Shown here one piece after another: positions 8,181 through 15,651 of a stretch of DNA of 29,415 nt. The stretch is from DATKWS01 sp035529435 (GTDB lineage Bacteria; Krumholzibacteriota; Krumholzibacteriia; Krumholzibacteriales; Krumholzibacteriaceae), in the NCBI GenBank assembly GCA_035529435.1, contig DATKWS010000100.1, forward strand, positions 1-29,415, written 5' to 3'. A model generated the notes under the pieces. The model saw only the letters and a list, made by a program, of their open reading frames with translations, made no database searches and had not been told where the DNA came from. A program made the position numbers and the translations under genes. The number at the start of each line of letters is the position of its first letter. The stretch's first letter is position 1.

Positions 8181-9596
8181 ATGCATCGTTCAAGCGAAAG
8201 GCGCCGTGCATTGCCCGCAAAAGATGTAACGCTGGTACACGTCTCGACTCCCCTTCCATGTGACGAGGACGGCAGGAGGGAAATCTACCTTCCCCTCGGG
8301 TGCCTCTATCTGGTCTCCGCCCTGGAGGGAGCCGGTATCGATGTCGATTTTCGCGATTATCAGATGTTCATATCGGGAAATCCCCGCCCCCTGGATGCCG
8401 GTTGCTTCGAGTCGTTTCTCGCCGACGCCGCCCCCATCATCGCCGTGAGCTGCATGGTTTCGATGCTTCCGTTCGTCATATTCGCGACGGGGAGGTTCAA
8501 GGAACGGCATCCCGATCATGCACTGATCCTCGGGGGACCGGGTCCGTCCGGGGTGGCCGGGGAGATCGTCTCGTCATTTCCGTGGATTGACGCCGTGGGG
8601 ATCGGGGAAGGTGAACAAACGCTGGTCGAAATCGTGGAAGCGATGAAGACCGGCGGCGATCTGGGATCGGTAAAGGGTATCGTGTACCGGAACGAGACGG
8701 GCGCCAGGCGCACGCAGGCGCGGCAGCGTATACAGAATCCCGACACCATTCGGTTTCCCGCTTACGACAGGATCGCCGTGTCTGACTATACGTGCATCCC
8801 GGTGGTGACCGGGAGGGGGTGTCCCTACCGGTGCTCGTTCTGCGATGTCGGCCCGCTCTGGGGTAATCGAACCTGCCTGCGGAGCATTGAAAATGTGGTC
8901 GGGGAGCTCGACCACCTGAGGAGCAGGTACGGTATAGATACCGTTCATATCGCCGATGACACGTTCAACCTGAAGAGGAAGAGGGCCGAGGCGATTAGCG
9001 ACGAGATAAAGGGCCTGGGGTTGAACTGGACCTGTCTCGCCAGGGTCGACCTTCTCGATGAGGATCTGATACGGAGAATGGCCGAATCCGGCTGCCACTC
9101 GCTGTTTCTGGGTATCGAATCCGGTTCCGATGCCGTGCTCGAGAGAATTCACAAGAGATTCTCCATCAAGGAAGCGACGGAGGCCGTGGAGCTGTCGGCG
9201 AGGTACATGAAGAAGGTGGTCGCATCGTACATATGGGGATTCCCCTTCGAAACGATGTGGGATTTCAAACAAACGGTCTTCAGCGTTATCTCGATGTGGT
9301 ACCTCAACGCGAGGGCGGGATTGAAGCTTTTATCACCGATGCCGCTGTCGCCCATCGGAATCGAGTTCAAGGCTCAGCTCGGGTATTCCGACGAGCTGTG
9401 TTCCGTATTCGCATCGCTGGGAAACGTGGTGCCCGGTGAAATGAGGAGGAGGGCCGAGATTCCCGCAGAACTGGAGGATCTGATCCTGCGGTACCCGGAA
9501 GTTTTCATGGGTTTCTACTATATACGGCACGACGGTATCCTCGAGAAAGCGCGGTACCTCGAGAATTTCACGGAGAAGCTGGGAATACGTACATGA
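8181..9596 (+). CDS. B12-binding-domain radical SAM enzyme
   Basis: 471 residues. The N-terminal part (about 15-165) has the cobalamin-binding Rossmann pattern (LVHVSTPLP, the LILGGPGPSG loop at 115-124, IDAVGIGEGEQTLVEI at 136-151) but no DxHxxG, as in many B12-radical SAM proteins that bind cobalamin without a His ligand. The [4Fe-4S] motif is C214-PYR-C218-SF-C221, inside a complete radical SAM barrel (IADDTFNL, ARVDLLDE, LFLGIESGSD, IWGFPFET). Relatives methylate unactivated carbons or rearrange substrates. It is first gene of the locus with a short peptide and a SPASM enzyme, so peptide C-methylation is a reasonable guess. The start is uncertain: ATG 8181 has no SD; TTG 8211 has AAAGG 9 nt upstream, and both codons lie in opposite arms of one hairpin (8177-8215). 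Confidence 0.9.
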   Translation: MHRSSERRRALPAKDVTLVHVSTPLPCDEDGRREIYLPLGCLYLVSALEGAGIDVDFRDYQMFISGNPRPLDAGCFESFLADAAPIIAVSCMVSMLPFVIFATGRFKERHPDHALILGGPGPSGVAGEIVSSFPWIDAVGIGEGEQTLVEIVEAMKTGGDLGSVKGIVYRNETGARRTQARQRIQNPDTIRFPAYDRIAVSDYTCIPVVTGRGCPYRCSFCDVGPLWGNRTCLRSIENVVGELDHLRSRYGIDTVHIADDTFNLKRKRAEAISDEIKGLGLNWTCLARVDLLDEDLIRRMAESGCHSLFLGIESGSDAVLERIHKRFSIKEATEAVELSARYMKKVVASYIWGFPFETMWDFKQTVFSVISMWYLNARAGLKLLSPMPLSPIGIEFKAQLGYSDELCSVFASLGNVVPGEMRRRAEIPAELEDLILRYPEVFMGFYYIRHDGILEKARYLENFTEKLGIRT

Positions 9597-9666
9597 CGAT
9601 GTTTCCGTCCGGGAGATCTGGAATGCTGTGGTCACGGGTCGCGGCAGGCAACTCGGGGAAACAAGG

Positions 9667-9688
9667 GGGGCCGCATCCATCAGGCCCC
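9667..9688 (+). other. Small hairpin after the B12-radical SAM gene
   Basis: GGGGCC (9667-9672) pairs with GGCCCC (9683-9688) around a 10-nt loop, 70 nt after the stop codon. No T-run follows, so it is more likely an RNA-stability or spacer structure than a terminator. Confidence 0.4.
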
Positions 9689-9713
9689 GTTCGAGGAAAG
9701 GAGGAAGCAACCG

Positions 9714-9746
9714 GAACACACACGCCGGAAGCGGTGTGTTCATTTT
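9714..9746 (+). terminator. Hairpin with short T-run just before the peptide gene (attenuator-like)
   Basis: GAACACAC (9714-9721) pairs with GTGTGTTC (9734-9741). An inner CGC/GCG closes the loop and one A is bulged; ATTTT follows at 9742-9746. It stands 26 nt before the 9768 start. It could partly end transcription after the first enzyme gene, or define the 5' end of a processed peptide mRNA. Confidence 0.45.
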
Positions 9747-9767
9747 CGATGAAAGGAGGTGGGTGGA

Positions 9768-9899
9768 ATGAGCAAGGAAAAAATCATGAAAGCCTTGGAG
9801 GACGAGGACTTCAAGAAGAAGCTGCTCGAGGAACTGGAAGTCGAGGAGCTCGAAGAGAGGGTCACACCGCGCCCCATGTGCTTCATGCCGGTTCCGTAA
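9768..9899 (+). CDS. Candidate RiPP precursor peptide (43 aa)
   Basis: An ATG at 9768 opens a 43-codon frame ending in TAA at 9897-9899. The SD AAAGGAGGT (9752-9760) is near perfect and 7 nt upstream, the best in this region. Residues 1-31 are highly charged and helical (MSKEKIMKALEDEDFKKKLL, then EELEVEELEER), like the acidic leader of a ribosomally made, modified peptide. Residues 32-43 change abruptly to VTPRPMCFMPVP, rich in Pro and Met with one Cys and one Phe, as expected of a core. The pattern D-x-D-F-x3-LL faintly recalls Nif11/NHLP-type leaders, but I cannot place it in a family. It lies between two radical SAM genes, which is the strongest support. It is not a lantibiotic-type core (one Cys, one Thr). 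Confidence 0.72.
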   Translation: MSKEKIMKALEDEDFKKKLLEELEVEELEERVTPRPMCFMPVP

Positions 9900-9920
9900 T
9901 GTCTGGGCTGTCGCATGTCC

Positions 9921-9985
9921 GCTGATCCCCGGCGGAGCATGCCGCGACCCGTTTTGATATCCCGGCGATGGCGTCGGGGATCAGC
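9921..9985 (+). promoter_or_regulatory. Long-range stem between precursor and SPASM enzyme genes
   Basis: GCTGATCCCCGGCG (9921-9934) pairs with CGTCGGGGATCAGC (9972-9985): 14 bp with one G-U pair. Part of the 3' arm can instead pair locally with CCCGGCG (9961-9967) as a 7-bp hairpin with loop ATGG. The SD of the next gene (GGAGGAG, 9999-10005) lies just after. This probably limits read-through, translation or decay between peptide and enzyme; the mechanism is inferred. Confidence 0.5.
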
Positions 9986-10009
9986 CGTTCGTCCAGCGGG
10001 AGGAGAATT

Positions 10010-11071
10010 ATGGCAGACACCGGGCGGAGAACACCTCACCAGTATCTGCTTTTCGAGTTGACCAAGCGGTGCCAGAACAACTGTGCATTCTGCTACAACG
10101 TTTGGAAGGAGGAGGGGGACTACCCCCAGGAGGAGCTCTCCTTCGAGGAGACCGTGGTCGTTCTCAGGAACGCGATACGGGGATCGGGATGTAAAAACAT
10201 CGGTCTCTCCGGAGGCGAGCCCCTCCTCAAGAAGGGCTTCTTTGAAATTGCATCATTTGTTTCATCACAGGGTGTGACGCCGATTCTCATCACGAACGGC
10301 AAGCTGCTCACCAGGGAGGCGGTTGCGGAGGCGATGGAGTGCGGTGTCGGTTATTTCGAGATTTCCCTGCACAGTGACGATCGGTCGATCCACGACGGCC
10401 TCGTGGGCCGGCGCGGCAGTTTCGATGAAGTGATCGACGCGATATTGAATGTAAGAGAGGCCGGCGGCCAGGTGTACACGGTATTCGTCGCCACCAAAAA
10501 AAATGTCCGTACGTTCAAGAATTTTGTGGAGCTCAACGCGCTGCTCGGCGTGAGATGGATACTGTTCAATAGAGTCGCCTGTGGCGGCAGCTGCCTTCCG
10601 GACTGGATTTCCCTGGCGCCGAGTCCGTCCGACCTGCAGCAGGCTCTGGATGAAGGGGTGCCCGTGGCGGAAAAGTACAAAATAGGCTTGAGCGCCGGGG
10701 TTCAGGTTCAGCCGTGCCTGGTCGATCTTTCGAAATACGGGAATTTCCTCTCGGCCCATTGTCCGCTGAATGAGAACGGAACGGGACATACGTACTTCAC
10801 GATCGATCCGGCCGGCAACCTGCGCATGTGTAACAGATCCAAGATCATTCTCGGCAGCCTGCTAAAGGAGGAGTTCGGGGCGATCTCGGAAAGCCCGGTG
10901 GTGAAGGAGTTCCGCGCGGCGGTCCCGGATTTCTGCCTCGACTGCAAGCTCGCCGCCGTCTGTTCCGGAGGATGCAAGGCGGATGCGATGTCCTACTACG
11001 GTACGCTCTCGAAGCCCGATCCCTTCCTCGAATTATGGAAGGACCGGGTCGCCAAGATTCCGCCCTCTTGA
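10010..11071 (+). CDS. Radical SAM/SPASM peptide-modifying enzyme
   Basis: 353 residues from the ATG at 10010, chosen because GGGAGGAG is placed 4-5 nt before it; the longer frame from 9968 has no SD and runs through the upstream stem. The radical SAM motif is C21-QNN-C25-AF-C28 in LFELTKRCQNNCAFCYN, with GLSGGEPLL (SAM-binding) and LITNGKLL. The C-terminal SPASM-type cluster region has HCPLNENGTG, the IDPAGNLRMCN strand, then FCLDCKLAAVCSGGCKAD, so auxiliary Fe-S clusters are expected. Enzymes of this kind install thioether, C-C or epimer changes on peptides bound by their leader. No separate recognition-element (RRE) gene is visible and the N-terminus is too short to carry one, so leader recognition must be by another route. 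Last gene of the locus. Confidence 0.9.
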   Translation: MADTGRRTPHQYLLFELTKRCQNNCAFCYNVWKEEGDYPQEELSFEETVVVLRNAIRGSGCKNIGLSGGEPLLKKGFFEIASFVSSQGVTPILITNGKLLTREAVAEAMECGVGYFEISLHSDDRSIHDGLVGRRGSFDEVIDAILNVREAGGQVYTVFVATKKNVRTFKNFVELNALLGVRWILFNRVACGGSCLPDWISLAPSPSDLQQALDEGVPVAEKYKIGLSAGVQVQPCLVDLSKYGNFLSAHCPLNENGTGHTYFTIDPAGNLRMCNRSKIILGSLLKEEFGAISESPVVKEFRAAVPDFCLDCKLAAVCSGGCKADAMSYYGTLSKPDPFLELWKDRVAKIPPS

Positions 11072-11117
11072 TCTCCCGCCGTGCCGCTGTCCCCGGGGTG
11101 CATTTCTCATCTATGTA

Positions 11118-11146
11118 TTGCAACGAACCGCCCCGGCATCTATAAT
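11118..11146 (+). promoter_or_regulatory. Promoter of the nagB operon
   Basis: TTGCAA (11118-11123), a 17-bp spacer and a perfect TATAAT (11141-11146). It gives a leader of about 120 nt before nagB and separates this operon from the peptide locus. No riboswitch-like fold was seen in the leader. Confidence 0.55.
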
Positions 11147-11274
11147 TCCACCCGATCATGGAGTTACGGTTACCAGAATGAGCGGCGCCGGCGGGCGGCA
11201 GGGGACGGAGCTGGTGTCGTCTGCGTGAGACCGACGGATTCACCGGAAGAGATCAATAGAAAAGGGGTGATAGT

Positions 11275-12066
11275 ATGGAGATAATCATCACGCCAGACTA
11301 CGAGGCGATGAGCGAGGTGTCTGCTGCGATAATTTCGAGAGAGATCAAGCGGAAGCACGATCTCGTGCTCGGGCTCGCGACGGGGGACACGCCCGTCGGC
11401 ACGTACCAGGAGCTGGCGAAGCTGCATAAAACCGAAGGGCTCGACTTCTCGAAGGTCATGACCTTCAATCTCGACGAGTACCTCGGCCTGGCACCACTGC
11501 ACAAGAACAGCTACAACTACTTCATGTGGGAGAACCTTTTCAAGATGATCAATATAAGCCCGCACAGGGTTTTTGTCCCGCAGGGCAACACGGGAGATCC
11601 CGAGGAGTTCAGTGACTGGTACGAGGAGCAGATACGAAAGGTGGGAGGTATCGATCTTCAGGTGCTGGGTATCGGCCGCGACGGCCATATCGGCTTCAAC
11701 GAGCCGGGATCATCCTTCGCGAGCCGGACGAGGGTGAAGGGGTTGTACGAGCAGACGATAAAGGACAATGCCCGCTTCTTCGAGAGGGAGGAGGATGTAC
11801 CGCGCTTTGCGATCACGGTGGGTATCGGCACGATCATGGAAGCCAAGAAGATCCTCCTGATAGCGAACGGTAAGAACAAGGCTGGTGTGTGCAAGGAATT
11901 CATCGAGGGGCCCGTCACGAGCCAGATAACGGCCTCGGCGCTGCAGCTCCACAGTTACGTGATAGTGGTGCTCGACGAGGAGGCGGCATCCAAATTGGAG
12001 CGGAAAGAGTATTACAACTGGATCCGCGACAACAAGCACATCGTTCAGAAGCGGATAGGACGTTGA
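11275..12066 (+). CDS. nagB: Glucosamine-6-phosphate deaminase
   Basis: 263 residues, the usual length. The enzyme converts glucosamine-6-phosphate to fructose-6-phosphate and ammonia in amino-sugar catabolism. Family motifs are complete: the phosphate loop LGLATGDTPVGTY (32-44), TFNLDEYLGL with D67, and LGIGRDGHIGFNEPG with D136, H138 and E143, corresponding to the E. coli catalytic set D72, D141, H143 and E148. The usual substrate-loop motif LATGxTP is kept with Asp as x. The SD is AAAAGGGGTGAT before ATG 11275. The next gene follows after 54 nt and is probably co-transcribed. Confidence 0.93.
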   Translation: MEIIITPDYEAMSEVSAAIISREIKRKHDLVLGLATGDTPVGTYQELAKLHKTEGLDFSKVMTFNLDEYLGLAPLHKNSYNYFMWENLFKMINISPHRVFVPQGNTGDPEEFSDWYEEQIRKVGGIDLQVLGIGRDGHIGFNEPGSSFASRTRVKGLYEQTIKDNARFFEREEDVPRFAITVGIGTIMEAKKILLIANGKNKAGVCKEFIEGPVTSQITASALQLHSYVIVVLDEEAASKLERKEYYNWIRDNKHIVQKRIGR

Positions 12067-12120
12067 TGAAAAAAACGTGCGATACCGTCGGCACGTGCCG
12101 GGTTGTAATTAAAGGGTGAT

Positions 12121-14055
12121 ATGTGTATGAACGAGTATCTGGATTCTCTGATCGGCGGACTGCTCGATACATCGGGTTTCGTGCGATCCCTGAAGGAACT
12201 CAAACGGAAAAAAGGCAGGAGCCGCCTGTTCGGGAGCCGGGTTCGGTCCCTTACGGTATCGGAGATAGACGAACTGGAGTCCCGCGGCAACCGTTCCCCG
12301 GATTGGGGGAGGGTGCTGGCGGCCGAGGGATTCACGCCGGCATGTATCGCCGGCAGCACCTTTAGCGGTGATTGCGTGCTCGGTGCGCTCACGGGCGCGG
12401 AGGTTTCCGTGGAACGGGGAGTCTCCCTTCCGTGCGGGATCTACAACAGCACGATCGTGAGCTCCGAGATCGGTGACGGCTGCCTCGTTTCAGGGGCCGC
12501 TGTCGTTGCGAATTATGTTCTCCGGGAAGGCTGCCTCGTGTTCGATACGGGGGGCCTGGTTGCATCGCCGCAATGCGTATTCGGCAACGGGAGGGAGATT
12601 GCGATCGGTATCGAGACGGGTGGGCGGGAAGTGCTCTCGTACGCCGAGATCACGATTCCGGTGGCCTCGGCCGTCGCCACGCGGCGGGGGGACGGGGCTT
12701 TTCTCGAGGCGTATGCCGAGTTTGTCCGGTCCTACGTCGATGCATGCAGCGCTCCCTTCGGTGTCATTGAGCGCGGCGGTGTCATCCGGCACACTGCCGC
12801 AGTGGAGGATGTGTACCTGGGCGAAGAGGCCGTGATCGACGGCGCGACACTCGTGCGGAACTGCACGATTCTCAGCAATCCCGACGAGCGGACCGAGGTA
12901 AGCCACGGCGCGTATGTGCGTAATTCGTGCCTGCAGTACGGCTGTGGGGTCACCTCCCTGGCGATCGTCGACGATTCGGTGCTCACCGAGCACTCGCACG
13001 TGGAGCGTCACGGCAAGGTGACGCAGAGCATCATCGGTCCCAATACCGGCGTCGCGGAGGGCGAGGTGACGGCCTCCCTCGTCGGGCCGTTTGTCGGCTT
13101 CCACCACCAGGCCATGCTGATAGCCGCCCTGTGGCCGGAGGGAAAGGGCAATGTGGGGTACGGGGCCAATGTCGGCTCGAACCATACGTCCAAGGCGCCG
13201 GACCAGGAGATCTGGTGCGGCGAGGGATTCTTCTTCGGACTCGGCGTCAATGTCAAGTTTCCGTCCGATTTCACCGGGGCGCCGTACGGTCTCATCGCGA
13301 CCGCCGTCGACACGCTCCCCCAGAAGGTGGAGTTCCCGTTTTCCCTCATCAACAAACCGCTCAGGGCGTTCGACGGCATCCCGCCCGCATACAACGAGAT
13401 CTTCCCGGCCTGGGTTCTCTCCGATAACCTCTACACGGTGCTCAGGAACGAGGGGAAATACAAGAAGCGCAACAAGGCGAGGCGGACCCGGTTCGTGTTC
13501 GATGTGTTCCGCAGGGATATCATCGAGATGATGATCAGGGCGAGGGACCGCCTGCAAGGCGTCGGGGAGGCAAAGGAGTTCTATGCGGACAGGGATATAC
13601 CCGGCCTCGGCAAGAACGTCATGACGGAGGAGAGCCGCGCCAGAGGGATAGAAACGTATGACCTTTACATAGAGTATTTCGCGCTTCAAGGGCTCGCCGC
13701 GCGTGTGGCCACGCTCATCGACGGCGGGGAACGGGAACGCGTTGCGTCGGTCTACACGGATTCGACCGGGGACCCGGACTGGGAATACCGGCGTCACCTC
13801 ATGCTGTCCGAGGGCTTCAGCAGACGCGACGCCGCGGAGAATCTGCGGCGGCTGGCGGAGATGCACCGGCGTATAGCCCGCGACACGCAGCGGTCGAAGG
13901 AGCGGGATGATATACGCGGCAGGAAGATCATCCCCGACTATGCCGAGGCGAACACGCAGGCTCCCGATGACGGATTCGTACGGGAGACCTGGGAAAATTC
14001 GGAGAGGGCCGCGGCGGAGCTGAATGCGCTCGTCTCCGCTCTGATCGTTTCTTGA
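12121..14055 (+). CDS. DUF4954-like protein with hexapeptide (left-handed beta-helix) repeats
   Basis: 644 residues. The central part (about 85-420) has repeated short turns of the LbH/hexapeptide type (CGIYNSTIVSSEIGDGCLVS, VEDVYLGEEAVIDGATLVRN, NSCLQYGCGVTSLAIVDDSV, TQSIIGPNTGVAEGEVTASL). Then comes a highly conserved-looking stretch (VGYGANVGSNHTSKAPDQEIWCGEGFFFGLGVNVKFP) and a helical C-terminal third. Length and order match what I remember as DUF4954, related to sugar-nucleotide acyl- or nucleotidyltransferase beta-helices. No nucleotidyltransferase domain is present. Following nagB suggests a substrate such as a hexosamine phosphate, but no reaction can be assigned. Start: ATG 12121 directly follows AAAGGGTGAT; ATG 12127 (codon 3) fits the SD about equally well. 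Confidence 0.75.
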   Translation: MCMNEYLDSLIGGLLDTSGFVRSLKELKRKKGRSRLFGSRVRSLTVSEIDELESRGNRSPDWGRVLAAEGFTPACIAGSTFSGDCVLGALTGAEVSVERGVSLPCGIYNSTIVSSEIGDGCLVSGAAVVANYVLREGCLVFDTGGLVASPQCVFGNGREIAIGIETGGREVLSYAEITIPVASAVATRRGDGAFLEAYAEFVRSYVDACSAPFGVIERGGVIRHTAAVEDVYLGEEAVIDGATLVRNCTILSNPDERTEVSHGAYVRNSCLQYGCGVTSLAIVDDSVLTEHSHVERHGKVTQSIIGPNTGVAEGEVTASLVGPFVGFHHQAMLIAALWPEGKGNVGYGANVGSNHTSKAPDQEIWCGEGFFFGLGVNVKFPSDFTGAPYGLIATAVDTLPQKVEFPFSLINKPLRAFDGIPPAYNEIFPAWVLSDNLYTVLRNEGKYKKRNKARRTRFVFDVFRRDIIEMMIRARDRLQGVGEAKEFYADRDIPGLGKNVMTEESRARGIETYDLYIEYFALQGLAARVATLIDGGERERVASVYTDSTGDPDWEYRRHLMLSEGFSRRDAAENLRRLAEMHRRIARDTQRSKERDDIRGRKIIPDYAEANTQAPDDGFVRETWENSERAAAELNALVSALIVS

Positions 14056-14181
14056 GCGTACCGCGGCTGTCTTCCGCGTCGGCCGGCTCGTGTGCCGCAT
14101 CGGCCGGAGCGGGTCGTCCCGGAAAGCTCGTCACGGAAGACCCCGGTTCATCGAACGGTATGGTGAATTAGTACCGCGGTG

Positions 14182-15651
14182 CTATTTCGCAACCGGTGAG
14201 CAGGCGAACTCCTTCTCCCACACGGCTCCGCTCAGCTCTTCATACTTTCCGGCGTACTCGACCATGACCCGGTGGAATTCGGGGTCCGTCAACGCCGCGG
14301 CCGCCGCCTCGTTCATCGGGCGTGCGTCCGTTTCGAGCGCAGCCCGGCGGAGAGTGTCGAAATGGTCACGGATCGGACATGGGCGGAGCCAGTTCCGGAC
14401 CTTTTCGGCGGGCTGATTGAAACCGAATTCGTCCTGCCAGTCCCGTATCTTGCGGAAGAACGGGGCCTCGCGGAGCGTATCGAGATTGCCTCCGCGCTCG
14501 TACACGGAGTAGATGTTGTCGACGGCGTACGGCACGAAAACGCACGGGGCGACATCGCCGTTCCAGTCGATGTAGTAGTGCCCGCCGGGTCGGCCGGCGC
14601 TGATGCATCCGTAGCTGGCGATGCCGCTGTTCCAGAAGTCGGCGAACAGCACCTTCTTGTCGCGTACGATATGATGCGTTCGCCGCAACATCTCGAGACG
14701 GTCCTCGGGGGACACCATCAGGCCGAGGTCCGGGTTGCCGCCGATCGGCATGTACTGAAAGCACCAGCAGTAGACGGCGCCCTGCTCGTCAAAGCAGAAG
14801 TCGATGAACCGGTCACTGGTGACCGTGTCCCAGTTCTTCGCCGTGGGCGTGACCGACACGCCGAACGGAACACCGTGCCGCCGGAGATTCCCGAAGGCCT
14901 CGAGAATCTTTTTGAATACGCCCGTTCCGCGGCGGGCATCCGTTTCCCCTTCGAATCCTTCCAATGACAGGGCGGGCGTGATATTCCCCAGCTCGCCCAT
15001 CCGTTTCGCGATGTCGTCGGTGATCAGTGTGCCGTTCGTGTAGGTCATGAAGAATTCAGTCGGATGCTTTTCGACCAGATCGAGCAGGCCGCGCTCCCCG
15101 TCCCGCCATAGAAACGGCTCGCCGCCCGAGACGATGGTGAGATGCGAATCCCAGAGCTCCCGTTTTTCCGTTATGATGCGATCGAATATCTCGAAATCGA
15201 GACCCGCCCGGTTCGCCGCGTCGCTCGCGGCGTAGCACCCCCTGCAGCGGATGTTGCACCGGCCGGTCGGGCTCACGACGAGCAGCAGGGGATTGTGGCC
15301 GTACGATTTCCCCAACCGTTTTTCGTTGACGATGATGTTTTCGAGAACGGTGTCGAGCAGCCGCTCCGTCACGCTCCTCGAAACGTATCCGCGGGTCATC
15401 GCCCGGTCGAATCCGTGAAACAGGGCAATCATGTACGCGTGCTTGAGCTCCTGCACGTGCCGCGGACGGTCGTCGATGTTCTTCTCCACGAGCTCATGGT
15501 ACAGCCGCGTGCTGACGATGCTGAACAGAGCCTTACGGGAGAGCCTGTTCTCGATCATGAACCGGTACAGCTCCCTGATCGAGGCGCTCTCCAGAATCCT
15601 GCGGGGGATCATCCGTACCTCCACATCGAAGTCGTGGGGCGGCCCGTTCAT
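14182..15651 (-). CDS. Radical SAM protein with C-terminal SPASM-like cysteines
   Basis: 489 residues. A helical N-terminal domain (about 14-115, IRELYRFMIENRLSRK...) precedes the radical SAM core with C132-NIR-C136-RG-C139, the SAM motif IVSGGEPFLW, TYTNGTLI and ALSLEGFEGETDARRGTG. The C-terminal half holds cysteines in SYGCISAGRPGGHYYIDWNGDVAPCVF and LRPCPIRDHF, in a reduced SPASM-like arrangement able to hold one more Fe-S cluster. The annotated ATG overlaps the tyrS stop (ATGA). The internal ATG at 15612 (codon 14) has GGAGGTACGG directly before it and may be the main start. The substrate is unknown: no short peptide gene is visible beside it, and relatives are reported with both small-molecule and peptide substrates. 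Confidence 0.85.
   Translation of the reverse strand: MNGPPHDFDVEVRMIPRRILESASIRELYRFMIENRLSRKALFSIVSTRLYHELVEKNIDDRPRHVQELKHAYMIALFHGFDRAMTRGYVSRSVTERLLDTVLENIIVNEKRLGKSYGHNPLLLVVSPTGRCNIRCRGCYAASDAANRAGLDFEIFDRIITEKRELWDSHLTIVSGGEPFLWRDGERGLLDLVEKHPTEFFMTYTNGTLITDDIAKRMGELGNITPALSLEGFEGETDARRGTGVFKKILEAFGNLRRHGVPFGVSVTPTAKNWDTVTSDRFIDFCFDEQGAVYCWCFQYMPIGGNPDLGLMVSPEDRLEMLRRTHHIVRDKKVLFADFWNSGIASYGCISAGRPGGHYYIDWNGDVAPCVFVPYAVDNIYSVYERGGNLDTLREAPFFRKIRDWQDEFGFNQPAEKVRNWLRPCPIRDHFDTLRRAALETDARPMNEAAAAALTDPEFHRVMVEYAGKYEELSGAVWEKEFACSPVAK

Noticed and set aside
9968..10009. Longer N-terminus for the SPASM enzyme from ATG 9968
   Set aside because: No SD, and the extra codons coincide with the intergenic stem; ATG 10010 has a strong SD.
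12490..14100. Long open frame on the - strand opposite the DUF4954-like gene
   Set aside because: It has no recognisable domain, is rich in Arg, Pro and His, and mirrors a well-supported + strand gene; a product of high GC codon usage. The same holds for long antisense frames at 17902-19401 (-) and 24943-26457 (+).
14058..14179. GTACCGCGG repeated at 14058-14066 and 14171-14179
   Set aside because: A short GC-rich direct repeat between convergent genes without other signs of a mobile element; likely chance.
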